From positions 24,007,584-24,071,583 of the forward strand of contig NC_016134.3 of assembly GCF_000005505.3 (NCBI RefSeq): a DNA stretch of 64,000 nt, written 5' to 3'. This document shows positions 20,501-32,705 of the stretch, in pieces. Position 1 is the first letter of the stretch, and every line of letters begins with the position of its first letter. Below the pieces are notes generated by a model that had not been told where the DNA came from, did no database searches, and saw only the letters and a list, made by a program, of their open reading frames with translations. The stretch is from Brachypodium distachyon (lineage: Eukaryota > Streptophyta > Magnoliopsida > Poales > Poaceae). Both the position numbers and the translations under genes were made by a program.

Positions 20501-23500
20501 AGTAGAAATTAGTATCTTTGATCTGTCTGAATCTGACTAGCCGTTTTTGCAAGCTCATATCTTATTATCTGTCTGTTGTATTAAGCCAATTCCTTCTGGA
20601 ATACAAAGAATAGATCACCCTCCTGACACCAGTCCAATTTTTTCACCTTGTTCCAGTTCATAATCAATAGTGTATTTTCAGTTGAAAATTGTATCTTGTG
20701 CAGTCTGATTACTGGTTAGCTACCTTCAAAGAGGCATATCTGTTGATCCCTAGTTCTAAACCAGTTCTTTCTTTCTTTGTTGACAAGAATAAACCCAACT
20801 CTTGATTCTGGACCACTTTGTGCACCTTTTTAAGTTCATCTACCATAGCCCATGACCCCTACAAAATTGCATCTGTTAACAGCCAATGACTTCACCGTTT
20901 CAACTCCGATAAAATCCAAGCCTTGTTCCTACCTCTTAGATCTATGCCTAGGATAGCCTAACAGTAGTTAAGTACTGTTTAATTTTAAATTTGTATATTG
21001 CTTTGGTTCTTTATTTGGAGTTATGATTTGGAGTTGTCGAATGGTTATTCATTATTGATTTTCGTTCTTCGCGATAGATTATACGAGTGCGGTAACGGTG
21101 AGTATCGAAAAGAAGAAGAATACAAAGACACTAATCAGGCAAGTTCGCTTTGATCATATCCTATTACTGTTTGTTTTTAAATACTTATGCATTAGAGTTG
21201 TTTGTAGAAATGCATTCATAGGACTATTACTCGTACTTATGCTAGCTATGATTGACCTACTAGCTATAGGGTCACCTTTGCCATGAATCCTCCACCTATA
21301 GCCATCGTGATTAGTATTGCTTAGCCATGCTATGTTAGTAAACGTGGGAGGATATCTCAATCACTGTGAAATAATGATGTGAATTGATTTTGGAAACTTG
21401 GCAAAACAACCCTAATGAACCATCCTGGCTGGATTGCTTTGAGATTTTCAGATGTTATGCGACGTCAGGTCCATTTCTATGGGTCCCTCTGAGTCGAGTC
21501 TCCGTGGATTCGGAGATGGATCGTCCATGGACGTCTCCCCGTGGATTCGGGGAGCGCTTGCGTTGCAAATGTGGAATGCCACCTGAGGTATCAGAGACTG
21601 GACTAGTTTCTTGTTTAGTAGCTTCCAGTACAACCACAAGCTAATATGGGCTCTGGCTGGATGGAATAAGAAATATGAACCCAGATCCGAGGGATTGTAC
21701 TGAGTTACTTGTGTAGGTGGGAGTGCGGGTCCCTCAGGTGGTCTGGGTGATTATGGTTTGAAAATTTCTGTAATCGATGCCGTTGCTACTCTACCTTGAG
21801 GACAGCAAGGGATTAACACGTCGATTTCTTGTGGGGAATGTGTACAACCTCTCGAGAGCGTCAAACTAAGTACTTAGCCATGTCCCCGGTTATGGACAAT
21901 TATGAGCAACTAGATTTGGGGGCTGTAAGGAAGGTCGCACTCATTCAAATTTCTAAATAAAATGAATAGTTTGAACTTGGGTTTAGAAGCATTAATGTGT
22001 CTAATCAATGTCCTTTGATTAATAGGAGCATCGGTGTTTCTACCCGGTGTCCATTAGTTAACCTCATTGTAACATTCATTTGTAGTAGGGTAAATTATGT
22101 TCTGCTTCCACGCAAAAAGTCTGATCTCCACCTAGCCAAATACTGCATATACTTGATAGGATCTGTTATAACCCTTTTGTGAACTTGCCAATACATTCAA
22201 TGTATTGACTCCCTAGTGGCTGCAACGTTTAAATGTTGCAGGTGAACCAAGTGAAAAGTGAGGTACGAATTGTTAGGGTTTCGAGTTTACATTCCAACAT
22301 GTTTCGACTGTGGAGTTGTTATAGGACTCATGTATCTTCTGCCTTCCGCTGCAAGATTTTATTTTCTCTTGAGCTAACCCATGAGGTTATGCAATATGTA
22401 AGGTACTATTTATGTCTGGATCAATGCGATGTAATATACTTTTGACCTTTGTATCTTGATATTACATCTTGAAACTGTGTGTGCTAGCGAGTCGATCCAG
22501 TGACTAGCATAGTAAGCACGGAGATCGAACCCTGTACGGGGGCGGTCGCTTCACACAACTAATCCAGGGGACCACCCAACTGAGTCTAATCCAAAACGAG
22601 AGCCCGGCCGAAGCGTCGTACGGACTCAAGAGTTGCGTGGACAGCTGGTAGTGGTTCAGGGCCCGTAGGATGACCACTCCAGACTAGTGCCGCAATCCTA
22701 TATGAATGCAAAGTCACCAACAAGTCTCCACGAATCTCTGTGTGCATGCAATGCAAATGCCAAATGGAATGCCCGAGCTATGAAACGAGTACTAAGCCGA
22801 GGGGGAACCCATATATTCTCCCACGAGTGGTTAGCGCGAAGTTTCTTGGATCGGCGAAAACGAGAACTCAGTCCTTAGGTCGGCGCAAATGGAACAAATC
22901 ACCAATGCATTAGAGCATGACCTCCCATCGTTGCCTTGTTACAGTTAAATATCATATCACAGTTTAATATTTGCAATTCAAATACAGGAAGTAGCATGTG
23001 GATGTAGCAATTGTGGAACCCCAGATATAAGGACACTAGACTCGCAACTAAGCATGACATCTAATGATCAAGATGTAGGGCAAGAACAAACATGTGACAT
23101 GGTAATAGGATAAGTAACAGAACAAAAGGCAATTGAGTAGAGCTGACTAAAAGCTATGCAATCTAGAGGCATCGTGACAAGACTGAGATCGTAACTTAAT
23201 GCAAGATTTGAGAGAGAGGCAATAGGTATAATCAACATGGTCATGGAAGGGCTGCTTGCCTGGAGTACTCAATTGCCCGGAATTGAGCAAGAATCCTGAA
23301 AGAAGAACACAAGTGTAGTCGTCATCGTAGGAATCGAAGAATAGCGAGAAAGAAGCAAATACACCACATAAAAGAAAAGTATAAGCATACAAGATACACA
23401 TGGTAATTAATATGCGCAGTCAAAGAATGATGCGTGGCATATAGGGATGATGCATGACATCTTAAGAATTCCAAAAGTAAATCCGATATATAATTTACCA

Positions 23501-25004
23501 AGTTAATTGGAGTCCGAAAACACTACACATAGCACCTATACAACTCCATATGCAAGGAGTAGAGTTTAATGGCTTAAATACACACAACAATGTTATAGTT
23601 GTATTAAGATGCATGACAATGACATGAACAAGTGCACAACATGCTTTAACAAAACAACACAAACAACCGACAAGGTCGGAGTTGCACACACTAATGGAAA
23701 CAACGTACCTGCATCTATCAATATTATCGGTACATACACGGCATCTCATACAACACATGCATATCGACAATCGCAACCTACGGGTCTACGCCACGGGACG
23801 GTCGCTCGTTATACCTTGGACTCGTTGCGGCGTCGCGATGTAGACGAAGTAGTCGACGTAGACGAGGTAGTCGTACACGTAGTCGTCATAGTCGAGTAGA
23901 CGATGTAGTTGTTCAAGGCTCCGGTTCCAGGGTTCGAGGCGATGGCCCACAAATAAGGGACACATTTTAAGGAAAACCAGAAAAGAGAAAGGAAAAAGGG
24001 CAACGGGCCTAGGGTTGGAGATGGGCTTCGGCCTGGTCTTGGGCAAGCTGGGCCTGCAGGCTGGAGAGGATGGGCCAGCAGGGGGCTCGGCTGGGCCTGG
24101 CGAGCAGCAAGCGGAGCAGCAGGGAGCAGCAGCCAAAGGCGAGGTCGACGGCGCGGGAGCGAGGGAAGGTGGCGGCAGCGGGCAGAGCAGGGAAACAAGG
24201 TGGCGTGGCCGCGCCAGCACGGAGGGGCAAGGCGGCGTGGGGCGGCCAGGCAAGGTGGAGGTGCTCGGGCGCAGGGGAGGCAGAGCGGGCCGGCGTGCGC
24301 GGACGACAGGGAGAGGCAGCGCGCGGAGAAGGGGAGGCGCGCGAGGTGGTGGCGCTGGAGCAGCAAGCGGGCGGCGTGCGTGGTCGGCTTGGCGGCGCTG
24401 AAGCAGGGGAGGCGCTCGAGGACACAGAGGGCGGAGCGGCCGGCGAGGTGGACAAGGGAGGCGCGCGCGCGGGGAGGCAGCAGGCGCGCGAGGCCGGGGA
24501 GAGGAGGAGAGGGGGGCATGGGAGCTCCAGGGAGGTGGCTTCGTGAGGAAGGAAGCAGGGAAGGAGGGGATCGGGGGAGGAAGAAGAAGGGGAGAAAGAA
24601 AAAGAAAACGAAAAAACAAAAGGGAGAGGGGATTAAATAGCTAGGGTCAGTGTTTGGCTTAGTGGGCTGGTTTTTGGCCCAACAAACAATCGCACACGAA
24701 TGAAATTAATTTGAGTTTGAAATAAATAAGAAGAGAGAGTGTGTAGGTTTAGTTAGACCCGGAATTAATTTATCAAACTCAAATTAGGATTTGTACAAAA
24801 TAATTTTAGGCTTTTAGAAACACAACAAATGGCAAACACATGAGCACACAAAAGAAGTGACATCTTGTGCAAGCGACATGTGAGATGATGCTAATGGCAT
24901 ATATGCAGATGATGGCATGAGCATGACAGATGATGAAGATAAATAAATTACAAAGCAGTCCAAAAAGGGCTTAAATGGAAAAGGGTTGGTCTCGGGCTGT
25001 TACA
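17561..25004 (-). mobile_element. Inverted family-B LTR, truncated, split by A2
   Basis: Reverse complement of B LTR sequence. Its minus-strand start is TGTAACAGCCCGAGACC (ending at 25004) and it extends to a point equivalent to about 32090 in the 3' LTR, so the last about 600 bases are lost. The A2 LTR interrupts it at 17942-22553. The CT-rich leader block appears on the minus strand at about 23940-24620. It joins forward B at both ends, where three bases (CGA) are missing. Insertion of a B LTR into another B LTR followed by deletion of one end fits. Confidence 0.75.
17942..22553 (+). mobile_element. Family-A-related solo LTR, copy A2 (4,612 bp)
   Basis: It starts TGTAACATCCCAGAATTTT and ends GGGGGCGGTCGCTTCA. 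The 5-bp duplication CACAA lies at 17937-17941 and 22554-22558. The 3' portion from about 21136 tracks A1 (from about 10655) closely. The 5' 3 kb does not: it is longer, differs in U3, and has a shorter, less GC-rich leader (about 19025-19790). It is a different subfamily or a recombinant LTR with a shared 3' half. Confidence 0.88.
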
Positions 25005-25831
25005 CTTGGTTGGTCATTACTTGATCATAGAGAACTTAATAATTTTAATCAACTTAATCTCATAAACTTGAGTAGTAACTAGCCTTAATCATGGATATGC
25101 TTAAAACTGCTTAAGTGTGAGTTTCCTTTGGATTGCTTCCTCACAGGGTGTTGAGGGAGTGATATGAGGATTGTGTTGTTTGGTGTTTAGTAAATAGGTT
25201 AATCACCTCAGTTGGTAGATGCTTCTTATCCTCTACTTAGACGATGTCATTAGTGTGCCTCTCCAGATATATTGTTGCTGCTGCATAACCCCACAATATT
25301 TGTCCATCCTTTGAGACTTGTTGCATACTAGCATAGATCTTCACGTAAGTCTTGTGAGTACTTTGTACTCAGTTGCTTTGCAACGTTGTTTTCTTTAGAG
25401 GTTCCAACAGAGCAGTTGAGCCGCTAGCTTCTTCGTGGAGCACGACGTTGGATTCGATGTTTAGCCAAGAGATCCAGATCAGGGTTCTGAGACTCGTGGC
25501 GGGTTTCCTTCCAGCTTCCAGCCTTTTCAGGTCATGCTGTAGTCTTGTCCGTACTCGGACATAATTCGACTTCCGCTGATGTAATGATGTAATGTTGGGA
25601 CATGTGTCCTCTCTTTGTAATAATTGTTATTCTGCTCCTTGTATGAGCTTTGTAATTACTCTCTTCTGTAGAGTTTTCGTAACAATATTCATGTTGCCAA
25701 ATCCTGCGATGAGCACATTAATGCGTGTATGTATTGAGGTGTTTATCGTAGGTTAAGAACCTGAGGCTTGAATTATGCAAAGGTTAGCAATTCGGGGCTA
25801 AATTGTATAATTCCGGTCCCGGGGTCTTACA
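25005..25831 (+). mobile_element. Family-B 5' LTR, third segment and LTR end
   Basis: It parallels 31875-32700 of the 3' LTR with few differences by eye (for example GTCCTCTCTTTGTAAT and CAATTCGGGGCTAAATTGT). It ends GGGGTCTTACA at 25831, three bases before the primer-binding site. Confidence 0.85.
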
Positions 25832-25834
25832 ACT

Positions 25835-25846
25835 TGGTATCAGAGC
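25835..25846 (+). promoter_or_regulatory. Primer-binding site of element B (initiator tRNA-Met)
   Basis: TGGTATCAGAGC, complementary to the 3' end of plant initiator tRNA-Met, spaced ACT from the 5' LTR end. It fixes the LTR boundary and element orientation. Confidence 0.93.
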
Positions 25847-27599
25847 TAAACTGACTCTAGGTTTCCCTGGCTACTTTTGGTCGAAGTTTAGTTCAGAAAT
25901 CTATTTTGTTCCTCTAAACTATTTGAAAACGTGAAAATAGGCTCTATTTTTCTTCTTTCCCACACACCCACCCTTCTTGTTTTCGAAAAAGTTCCCTCTC
26001 GCCTAAGTTTTGCAAACTAAGTATGTCGTGGGTTTTTCCGTAGTACGTCAGGTGGTGTCTTTATCATCTCTTCTTTTGCTTCAAGACAGATGAAGACCTT
26101 CTACTTTCTCTTCTAGCTGGTAGTTCTATATGTGTTATAGACCAAGCTTTTCTTCTCTTTCGCTCGTCTCCTTCTTTTCTTCTTGACTCCCCGACTTGCC
26201 TTCTTTCGGATGGTTTCACATTCTTTCAATTGGCTTCGTCAGGTTGTCCGATTTGACTCGCTGCGAGAACAACGCTGGTCTTTTGCCCATGCCGCGTAAC
26301 GCAATGAGTACGTCAATCTGTTATTTCCTTCCTCTTTCTGGCATTCTATATTTGTTATAGAACTTGCTTTTCTACCTTGGCTTTTGCCTTCCTTTTAACG
26401 ACTTCGTGGATCGCCTTCTTCTAGGTTGGTTGTTTCACATGTTGTTCTTTTGCCCGTTGAGTCAAGATCTTTTGTCATCCAGCTACATTTTGCGATGCCT
26501 TGGATTACATCGGATTTTGCTGGGAATCTTAGTACGTTGTGTATGAAGATTACCTTGATCTCAACCAGGAGATGTATCGTGTAGTGGTTTACACTTAAGA
26601 CGATGAGCCGTCTAACGCAACACCACTTCATGTTTTTGTGACACTGGATGGTATTATTTGAGATTGCAATCCAGCATGTCAAACCACATCTGCCTTACCC
26701 TGCTGCGTACGGTATGGAGAAGTCACTTTTCAAATGAATTCCTAGGGGATACATTCGTGAAGTGGGACTTTACTTTAGATTGTGCAAACAGGCTAAGGAT
26801 CATCTGATCTATGTTGAGAGCATAGCTAAGTTTGCACATGATGAAGGTTGGATCAATCAGAATCTGCATTTCTAGCTTGGTCACACCCGTGAACGACAAT
26901 GGAATGCTCTGTGTTGATTGCTGGCTACTATAGACGTCGGGTTTTTCTCTAAGGATGTGTTTTACCTTGAGAAACCCTAGTTCTCGTTTCCAACAAGTTG
27001 CTTGATGTTGGTGTTTTTATCTTTGAGCGTGGTTTTCTCACCATACGCACAGCTACAGCCATCATCTTTCGTGTTTCTATGGCAAGTAAATGCCTTACGG
27101 TGTTCATTTTTTCCATGAGACCACAGGCAATTCCAAATGTGTCCATAACACTTGATTCTCGTTACTGGGATTCATGTGTCCATAGCAATTGTGTATTACT
27201 ATCCAGTGCGATATGTGATGCATAATTGATGTTATGGATCAAGTTTATCTTTTGATGCACTCGAATCTTTCTTTTCAACCTTGTGTGTATGACTTTGTAT
27301 CAGTGGTACAACTTGGAATTAGACTATAACTTGGCATCTTTTGCAATGTCACTTATGGTCGCTTTCCTTTCTTGTTTTGTCACTCATGCATTATGCAAAA
27401 GTTGGCAAACAAACCTCTCCAATCCCTAGAGCATTCTTCTGTGTATAAATTGCATCTAGATTCTTTCCCAAGCTTCTTTTTGTTCATCACCCGGAGCTCA
27501 GACGAAGACTTCCAAAGCATATCCTCAGTTCGAAATCTGTTTTGCTTTGACTTTCTCTTTTCCAACACTTATTCTATACCGGTGTTTTGAATCTTTCCG
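25847..27599 (+). pseudogene. Decayed leader and gag/protease region of element B
   Basis: Between the primer site and the reverse transcriptase remnant no frame longer than about 75 codons survives, and no zinc knuckle or D(S/T)G protease motif is readable. T-rich stretches dominate 25900-26500. The area about 26540-26900 could be a worn gag, judged only by position. Confidence 0.4.
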
Positions 27600-28260
27600 G
27601 ATGTTGTTCCTGAGGACTTGCTAGGCATTCCGTCTAACAAAGCAATCAAGTTTGTTATCAAACTAGAACCAGGATTAACTCCAGTTTTCTAATCGGCCTT
27701 GTAAAATGTTTCCCAATATTTGTTAAGCTCAAGAAAGAATTGGAAGACTTCGAACATAAAGGCTACTTCCGACTTAGTTCTTATCCTTGGAATTATCCAC
27801 TCTGTTTGTGCAGAAGGGGAATAAAAACCAAGTGCATGTGCATTGATTATCGTCCTCTTAATCAGCGCACAATTAAGAACAAGTATCCTCTCCCGCGCAT
27901 CAACGACCTTTTGATCAGCTGTCTAGTGCGTAAATCTCTTTCTAAACTTGATTTGAGAATGGGTTACCATAAACTCAAAATCCGAATGAGGACATTCCAA
28001 AGACTTCCTTCCATCACTCGTTTGGTCTTTACGAGTACACATTCATGTCTTTTGGTCTCACCAATGCTTCCTCACCCTTCTAGCGTCTCTTCAAACTTTG
28101 TCTTCTTGGAATATCTGGACATTCTTCGTGGTCCTCTTCAACGACGTCCTCAAGCACTCCAATCCAAAGAACATCATATCTTGCTGAAGATATCTCTCTT
28201 GTCCCATCCAACCTTTTTGCACCACCTCTCAGGTTTCGTAAATTCCAAGAGTTAAGTTGC
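27600..28260 (+). pseudogene. Element B reverse transcriptase remnant (Ty3/gypsy)
   Basis: Read across frameshifts, the order of gypsy RT motifs is plain: DVVPEDLLGIPSNKAIKF at 27600 (approach segment), then KGYFRLSSYPWNYPLC, MCIDYRPLNQRTIKNKYP (about 27836-27890), LSKLDLRMGYHKLKIR (about 27940-27985), YEYTFMSFGLTNAS (about 28030-28070). The catalytic box that should be Y/F-x-D-D reads FNDV at 28137-28148, so the second aspartate is lost. A stop ends the approach segment near 27690. This would have copied RNA into cDNA; it is dead here. Motif style is that of grass Ty3/gypsy chromoviruses. Confidence 0.85.
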
Positions 28261-29200
28261 TCAATCCACCTATCCGTGTACAAAGTTAATTGTTTGGGTG
28301 CGAGATGGACTGATCACCCGTCGATCACTCTTATTATTCGCTCTTGTTACGTTGGACCGATGGATCATTGTGTGGCTTACACTTTAGGTAAATTCCGGCT
28401 TCCTGAAGTTCTAACTTCCCAAAGGTCGCCTTCCTTTCGCTATTATCTTCAAGAAGGATAAGTGTTTCCTTTGGACCTCATAGTGCGATGAGTTTCCATA
28501 TCTTGAAAGATAAGCTTCCTAACCCACAGTTTTCCTAGAATTGTAACCTAACTCTGATACCTTTCTCTAGTTCTAGCTCCTTTAGACTCTTCAAGCTCTG
28601 TTCGGATCTTTTGAGATGTTTCTCACTAAGGTCTAGGCGCCATTCTCTTCCAAGATCATAAATAAGTTGTGGCGTATGCGTCTCGCCAACTTCGTTTTCA
28701 CGAACATACAACTATCCGACTCATGATCTTAAATTCTTGCACTTGTTTCTTTCTCTCAAAGTCTAGTGACATTACTTGTTCAGCAACCGTTGCAAAATCT
28801 TTTTCGAGAACCAAAGCCTCAATTATGTTTTCACCACGTGATCTTAATCTCAGACAGTGTTGCTGAAATTGGGAGCATCAAAGACTTTGTTTTGACAATT
28901 TCACACTTCGGGCAAAAGCTATTGTTGTGGATGACGCCTTAGTCGCAATTCGTTTTGCAACAACCTCATGTTTAAGGTTTGTCAACCTGTTCTCCATGAG
29001 GAATTTATGAAACTGAACCTTGAACTCATTCCACAAGGTTATCTTGCCAACCTGATTGTTATATCAACGTTGGAAGACAAAATTCGGAATGCTCCACTTT
29101 TTGTTTCTCCTTGCCCATAAGCTCATTTATGAGATTATTGCTGATAATTCCGTGTCCAAGAGTTTCACGACTAATGACAAAGGGATTGTGTTCTGTAAGG
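28261..29200 (+). pseudogene. Decayed RNase H region of element B
   Basis: By position this is RT thumb, RNase H and linker. Traces such as SCYVGPMDHCVAY and MAYASRQLRFHEH (about 28669; compare the gypsy RNase H phrase V-A-Y-A-S-R-Q-L-K-x-H-E) remain among stops. Confidence 0.55.
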
Positions 29201-29560
29201 ATGCATTGTTGTTCCTAATCATCAAGGTCTAAGAGATTTGTTTCTCAAAGATGCTCATGGCACTCCTCTCCTTTTTCACCCAGTTGCACTAAAATCAGGA
29301 CATTAATCTCGGTATATGCACCATGTGGTCCAATCTTTTCTTCGTGTTACCTTGTTGTGGGGTGCACATCGTTCAGGTATCAAGGACAAGCTCGCTCCGT
29401 GATACAATGGTATTTTCAAGTTTCTTGTTTGCTTCAACCTTCCTCCAACCTCTCCAAGGTGCACGTTGTTTTTCACGTGTCCTATACTCTACTTCGCTTC
29501 TATATCTATTCCTTGAGCTTCCTATCAGGAGCGTTTGGTTCACATCCTTCGTGAAGCCGA
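29201..29560 (+). pseudogene. Element B integrase N-terminal remnant
   Basis: A frame near 29208 reads VVPNHQGLRDLFLKDAHGTP, followed by FHPVALKSGH. That is the first half of the integrase zinc-binding (HHCC) region: x-x-P-x-x-x-x-L-R, then H-x-x-x-x-x-x-H-P. The catalytic D,D35E core is not readable; a large deletion must separate it from the 3' LTR, since only about 400 bases remain. Confidence 0.65.
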
Positions 29561-29685
29561 ATTTTTCTCTTCGACAAGACCGTCAAGCTCTTCAAGGACG
29601 AAGCATCACAACGTGAAGACCATCGTTGGACCGAGTATTCCACTTCCTTCCCTTCCTTCTTTTGGAATCTCGGGACGCGATTCCC

Positions 29686-29700
29686 TTGAGTGGGGAGAGT
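29686..29700 (+). promoter_or_regulatory. Polypurine tract of element B
   Basis: TTGAGTGGGGAGAGT ends directly at the TG of the 3' LTR. Confidence 0.8.
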
Positions 29701-32700
29701 TGTAAGAGCCCGACAGTAACCCTTTTCCTCTGCCACGACCAGCTCCTGGCCGTGCCGCCCGATGCCACCTCGCCGCCGGTTTTGCTCCGCCAGAGCGCCT
29801 CCACCTCGCTAGCTGCCCCGCACTGCCCAGCTCCTTGCCGCCCTCTACCTCCTCGCCGCGCCGCCGAGCTCCCAACTCCACCCTCCACCACGCATGACGC
29901 CCGCGCCTGCCCGCGCCTCTCCACCACACCGGCGACCACCTCCACGCGCGCCGTTCGCCTGCAGCTCCAGCACCCCACCTCGTCAGCGTCTTCCCGAGCT
30001 CCGCCGCCGTCGACCTCGCCGGCGCAGCCTCCCCTTCTCCTCGCTGCCGGCGCGATTCCTCTGCCCTGCGCCATCAACCCCCTGGTCGGCCCACCTCAAG
30101 CCCATCTCCAAGCCCAGGCCGGTGCCCTCTTTTCCCTGTCGTCTTTTCTTCTTCTTTTTCTGGAATTAAATCCTGATGCGTGGGCCCCGTTTGTCAGCCA
30201 CCTCCTGCTGTCTTGTTGCTGCTGTTGCCGGTAGTGCTTGCTATTTTTGCTACTATGCCGCTGCTCCGCGTGTGCCATGTCGATGCCCAAGTCTGTGTGA
30301 GCGCGTGAAGACCGAAGACTCGGAGCCGGAGCCATGAATGACTACGACCACGACGATTGAACGACTACTTCGCCTACAACGGCTACATCGTGTACGACTA
30401 CCTCGTCTTCGTCGACTACTTCCTCTACTTCGCGACACCACACGTGTCCAAGGTATAACGTGCGATCATCCCGTGAGACCACCATTCTTCGGCGTAGACC
30501 CATAGGTTGCGATTGTCGATATGCATGTGTTGTATGAGATGCCGTGTATGTACCGATAGTATCGATAGATGCCGGTACCTTGTTGCCGTTGGTGTGTGCA
30601 ACCCCGACCTAGTCGGATCCTTGTGTTGTTCTTGTTTTAAAGCATGCATCGCACCTATCCATGTCATTCTCATGAATCCTAATACAACTATAACATTGTT
30701 GTGTGTATTTAATCCATTAAACTCTATTCCTTGCATATGGAGTTGTATAGATGTTATGTGTAGTATTTTCGGACTCCATTTAACTAGGTAAATTATATAT
30801 CCAATTTACTTTCGGAATCCTTAATATGTCATGCATCATCCCGATGTCACGCATCATTCTTTGAATGCGCATATTAATTACCATGTGAATTTTGTATGCT
30901 TATACTTTCCTTTTATGTCGTGTATTTGCTTCTTCCTCGCTAGTCTGCGATTCCTACGACGACAACTACGCTTGTGTTCTTCTTCCAGGATTTTTGCTCA
31001 ATTTCGGGCAATTGAGTACTCCAAGCAAGCAGCACTTCCTTGACCATGTTGATTCTAGCTATTGCTTCTCCCTCAATCTTGCATTAAGTTATGATCTCAG
31101 TCTTGTCACGATGCCTCTAGGTTGCATAGCTTATTAGTCAGTTCTACTTATTGCCCTATGTCTTGTTACTTGTCCTATTACCATGTCACATGTTTGCTTG
31201 TTTCCCTAGCTCTTGGTCATTAGATCTCATGCTTAGTTGCGAGTCTAGTGTCCTTACTTTGGGGTTCTACAATTGCTACATCCACATGCTACTTTCTGTA
31301 TTTAATTGCAATTATTAAACTGTGACATGTTATTACCCGTGCTAACACATTGGTGTTTTGTTCCATTGGCGCCGACCTAAGGACTGAGTTCTCGTTTTCG
31401 CCGACCCAAGAAACTTCGCGCTAACCGCTCTTGGGAGAAGATATGGCTTCCCCCTCGGCTTAGTACTCGTTTCATAGCTCTTCCAGGGGCCACATAGTTC
31501 GGGCGTTTCATTTGGCATATCGCATATACACTGATGTTGTGTTGGAGGTTTGTTGGTACTTTGCATACATATAGGACTGCGGCACTAGTCTGGAGTGGTC
31601 ATCCTACGGGCCCTGAACCACTACCAGCTGTTTTCGAAACTCTTGAGTCTGTACGACGCTTCGGCCGGGCTCTCGTCTTGGATTAGACTCGGTTGGGTGG
31701 TCCCCTATATTAGTTGTGGGGCTTGGAAACATCGTGTCGCCCAATCTTGCTGACACATGCCTTTGTGTGTTCTTACTCGAGTGGCAATGAGGGTTGGACG
31801 AACGTGTACGGGTAAATTGGCTCACCCTGCAGGGATAAATCTTTCGGAAAGCCGTGTCCGCGGTTATGGACGACTTGATTGGTCATTACTTGATCATACA
31901 GAACTTAATCATTTTAATCAACTTAATCTCATAAACTTGAGTAGTAATTACCCTTAATCATAGATATGCTTAAAACTGCTTAAGTGTTAGTTTCCTTTGG
32001 ATTGCTTCCTCACAGGGTGTTGAGGGGGTGATATGCGGATTGTGTTGTTTGGTGTTTAGTAACTAGGTTAATCACCTCAGTTGGTAGACGCTTCTTATCC
32101 TCTACTTAGACGATGTCATTAGTGTGTCTCTCCAGATATAATTTTGCTGCTGCATAACCCCACCATATTTGTCCGTCCTTTGAGACTTGTTGCATACTAG
32201 CATAGATCTTCCCGTAAGTCTTGCGAGTAGTTTGTACTCAGTTGCCTTGCAACATTGTTTTCTTCAAAGGTTCCAGCAGAGCAGGTGAGCCGCTAGCTTC
32301 TTCGTGGAGCACGATGTTGGATTCGATGTTTAGCCAGGAGATCCAGATCAGGGTTCTGAGACTCGTGGCGGGTTTCCTTCCAGCTTCTAGCCTCTTCAGG
32401 CCATGTTGTATTCTTGTCCGTACTCGGGCATAATTCGACTTTCGTTGATGTAATGATGTAATGTTGGGACATGTGTCCTCTCTTTGTAATGATTGTTATT
32501 CTGCTCCTTGTATGAGCTTTGTAATTACTCTCTTCTGTAGAGTTTTGGTAATGATATTCATGTTGCAAAATCCTGCGATGAGCACATTAATGCGTGTATG
32601 TATTGAGGTGTTTATCGTAGGTTAAGAACCTGAGGCTTGAATTATGCAAAGGTTAGCAATTCGGGGCTAAATTGTATAATTCCGGTCCCGGGGTCTTACA
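29701..32700 (+). mobile_element. Family-B 3' LTR (3.0 kb, internally deleted near its start)
   Basis: It begins TGTAAGAGCCCGACAG, then after about 27 bases jumps to the CT-rich leader block, missing about 570 bases of U3 present in the 5' LTR. Otherwise it is the only uninterrupted copy and is the reference for the rest. It ends GGGGTCTTACA and is followed by the ACACG target duplication. A triplet-like tract (about 30330-30425) rich in GACTAC/GTCGACTAC is shared with the inverted copy at 23825-23910. Confidence 0.85.
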
Positions 32701-32705
32701 ACACG

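Larger units (their letters stand above)
13124..32700 (+). mobile_element. Family-B Ty3/gypsy retrotransposon with nested insertions (19.6 kb)
   Basis: Direct repeats of ACACG flank it at 13119-13123 and 32701-32705, and element C is interrupted exactly there. The 5' LTR is spread over 13124-14214, 17149-17560 and 25005-25831 because other LTRs sit in it. The internal region is 25832-29700 and the 3' LTR 29701-32700. The LTR consensus starts TGTAACAGCCCGAGACC and ends CCGGTCCCGGGGTCTTACA; the 5' copy has a slightly altered start. Primer site, polypurine tract, reverse transcriptase and integrase remnants are all in the right order. All reading frames are broken. Removing the nested sequence leaves an element of roughly 9 kb. 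Confidence 0.85.
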
